From positions 1 to 6,159 of the forward strand of contig JALXCS010000165.1 of the NCBI GenBank assembly GCA_026990815.1: a stretch of DNA of 6,159 nucleotides, written 5' to 3'. Below, one piece after another: positions 5,601 to 6,159 of the stretch (its first letter is position 1; the number at the start of each line of letters is the position of its first letter). Both the position numbers and the translations under genes were made by a program. A model generated the notes under the pieces. The model was not told the DNA's origin, did not search any database, and worked only from the letters and a program-made list of their open reading frames with translations. This stretch comes from Methylomonas sp. GTDB lineage: Bacteria > Pseudomonadota > Gammaproteobacteria > Methylococcales > Methylomonadaceae.

Positions 5601-6159
5601 TGAACTGGAAATAAACGGGGATAGCAGTGATGGTCGCTTATTGGTTGAGGAAAATCCCAATGTTTTTTCCAACCAGGTGCTTTTTAACTCCAAAACAACC
5701 TTGCAGTCTCGTCAAATAACTGTGAATACTCCTGTTTTAATGGGTGGTAATCAGTTGGTAATGAATGCAGGAAACAGAATTGAAACCAATTCCCAAATTT
5801 CTACTTTTGGTGGAGATCTAAACTTCAAAAGTGATGGCTCAGTTAATACCAATGAAGCCCTTGATACAAGTGCTGGAAGCACAAACGATTCGGGAAAGGT
5901 CAAAATTGAATCTGTTGGCAATATGGTTGTTGAGGATATTGTTACCCGATCTGAATTTAATAATGCTGGTGCTATCGATTTAATCAGTACCGCTGGCAGT
6001 ATAAATACAACCGCCGGAAAACTAGACAGTACCGTCCAGGGTAACGGAAAGGCTGGCTCAATTCAAATACAGTCTGCAACGGGAATCCTTGCCGGGGAAA
6101 TTGATACACAGTCAGTCAGTGGCGTTAGTGGTAATGTTGATCTAAGCACTGAAGATGGA
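2677..6159 (+). CDS. TpsA exoprotein, filamentous haemagglutinin/HMW1-like adhesin (3' end beyond window)
   Basis: The first 1161 residues of a large secreted protein. The frame is open to the last base, so the C-terminus and any anchor are unseen. Residues 1-51 form a long signal peptide with a hydrophobic core near 34-49 and cleavage after IVSA, in a layout like HMW1. The TPS domain (about 52-300, Haemagg_act type) carries NRVTG (110-114) and LINPNGVLFG (132-141); the NPNG turn is the family hallmark. TpsB recognises this domain and it nucleates the beta-helix. Residues about 300-450 form a conserved FHA-type module with GGTVLVGSD (350-358), GGKIVLWADE (389-398), GGFIETSGK (417-425) and GGTWLID (443-449). 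Then come repeats at 570-912, a module with ISGAGKLVM near 930, and further repeats from 1073. The mature part shows no cysteine, which suits passage through the periplasm unfolded. It probably mediates adhesion, aggregation or biofilm formation on the cell surface. A haem-binding (HxuA-like) or contact-dependent toxin role cannot be excluded without the C-terminus. Confidence 0.95.
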   Translation, partial: MSFNNKKGRKETVSCYEQQYMITVYSLEVFFKPTLLAMAITTLLGQSIVSANPVGGKVVAGSAAINQKSAGNLEIVQNSHKAVIDWRGFSIAKGEHTRFRQPSSSAIALNRVTGRQASLINGALTANGRIWLINPNGVLFGKDAKINVSSLMATTSDISNNDFMAGQYRFNKPTDNLDASIVNQGTIQVADGGSIVLAASRVSNEGSIKARLGHVVLASGDTFTMDFHGDGLLQFDIGEPVKQGAGNSGALLANLGQIIVDGGIVEMTAKTRDSMVEKVINMEGVIQTRSIFERQGEIILSGDVQGQVGVFGKLDASGSSSGQKGGNIKISGDEILLDDTNIDVSGSQSGGTVLVGSDVHGTGFEQNSKELVVTGGTTIHADAIQEGGGGKIVLWADETADIGGVLTAKGGANSGDGGFIETSGKQYLKLTASPDASAPNGSGGTWLIDSANIVITPNSFGDIGTSQVSAFNINNVLNTGTNVTLDTQSVLNPNSFPSSGNITQLSGAKIQKTSGGNATLNLLAENDIFLQDDILSTANKLNVVLNSDLDAQNGGAIDINPGSNIKTNGGDIVMGGGRDPLNNPAIASSNDFRHGIEIGASQQQAVIIDARGGNIAISGKGLINEQFDGPHDGIVISGKSIVRTSGDGTIKMNGFGGDARDFLDPNPSNAIDIPSESNAISITNFSGITTENGNIELTGIADGIGRENNGVLIQDSNVSSTGTGSIKIQGTGGNGSIGNRGIYINGANSKISSQSGTITLIGTGGQNQDIDSDTNDGVSILNGVKVQTRTGDIFITGTGGFGIKGNQGINLGSFDDDTAIISEISSNRGDIELLGTGQGKSNQTGGTDSFEPGNRNHGIATFSNGKVTTGETGNISIEGQAENSDAAGLFVSSFNKKTSVLPKPVISTRIGNGTVTIKANRLIMDEAGEISGAGKLVMTAVDPGEEIRVYQQSPGRNEGDTFGFEINNSVINGFDELEINGDSSDGRLLVEENPNVFSNQVLFNSKTTLQSRQITVNTPVLMGGNQLVMNAGNRIETNSQISTFGGDLNFKSDGSVNTNEALDTSAGSTNDSGKVKIESVGNMVVEDIVTRSEFNNAGAIDLISTAGSINTTAGKLDSTVQGNGKAGSIQIQSATGILAGEIDTQSVSGVSGNVDLSTEDG
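4384..5412 (+). repeat. Diverged tandem protein repeats in TpsA (31-45 residues each)
   Basis: Nine consecutive units start with a G-x-I/V-x-hydrophobic strand at residues 570, 613, 648, 693, 724, 756, 791, 829 and 873, and a degenerate tenth begins at 913. Most have a second strand with an N/D-x-G-I/V pattern, for example NRGIYING, NDGVSILNG, NQGINLG and NHGIATF, followed by a K/S-V/I-x-T segment. Several share IxxTGTGG-like or IGTGG ends after the first strand. Units probably equal one to two beta-helix coils each. DNA identity between units looks low, so the array appears old rather than freshly expanded. Confidence 0.7.
5893..6159 (+). repeat. Second repeat set in TpsA (about 25-29 residues), cut by the window edge
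   Basis: Units begin with G-x-(I/V)-x-(I/L) strands at residues 1073 (GKVKIE), 1098 (GAIDLI), 1127 (GSIQIQ) and 1152 (GNVDLS), spaced 25, 29 and 25 residues. Each continues with a second short strand and a Ser/Thr-rich turn. The spacing is shorter and more regular than in the upstream array and suggests a different beta-helix segment that probably continues past the right edge. Confidence 0.6.

Noticed and set aside
1..6159. CRISPR array, tRNA, rRNA or insertion sequence
   Set aside because: I saw no short regularly spaced exact repeats, tRNA-like folds, transposase motifs or terminal inverted repeats with target duplications.

Overview
The window comes from a Gram-negative bacterium, most likely a gammaproteobacterium of moderately low GC. 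The grounds are an outer-membrane two-partner secretion (TPS, type Vb) system, Sec signal peptides, sigma-70-like promoter elements and AT-rich intergenic DNA. The species cannot be told from the sequence.

Layout: positions 1-182 hold no supportable gene. On the minus strand, 183-641 encodes a small exported retropepsin-like aspartic protease. An AT-rich divergent intergenic region of about 290 bp (642-935) follows. It holds a near-consensus CRP/Vfr-type site (754-769), an odd palindrome (809-821) touching a good sigma-70 promoter (823-851), a 10-bp inverted repeat (721-730 with 851-860) and a leader hairpin (875-900). On the plus strand, 936-2654 encodes a complete TpsB outer-membrane transporter (ShlB/FhaC/HMW1B family, two POTRA domains plus a beta-barrel). 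After 22 bp, 2677 to the window end encodes the first 1161 residues of its TpsA partner, a filamentous-haemagglutinin/HMW1-like exoprotein that runs off the right edge with its frame open.

How it works together: tpsB and tpsA form one operon. The TpsA TPS domain (about residues 52-300, with an NPNG motif) is recognised by the POTRA domains of TpsB, and the chain is threaded through the barrel and folds outside as a long beta-helix. The visible passenger has a conserved FHA-type module (about 300-450), a tandem set of diverged 31-45 residue repeats (570-912), a linker module, and a second set of about 25-29 residue repeats (1073-1161). The divergent protease is in the right compartment to act on the system, but that link rests on gene order alone.

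The window is mainly a recognisable adhesin-secretion locus rather than a new system class. The parts most worth a second look are the intergenic regulatory architecture, a terminator-like hairpin inside tpsB, the divergent protease, and the repeat array with a possible calcium-binding loop.
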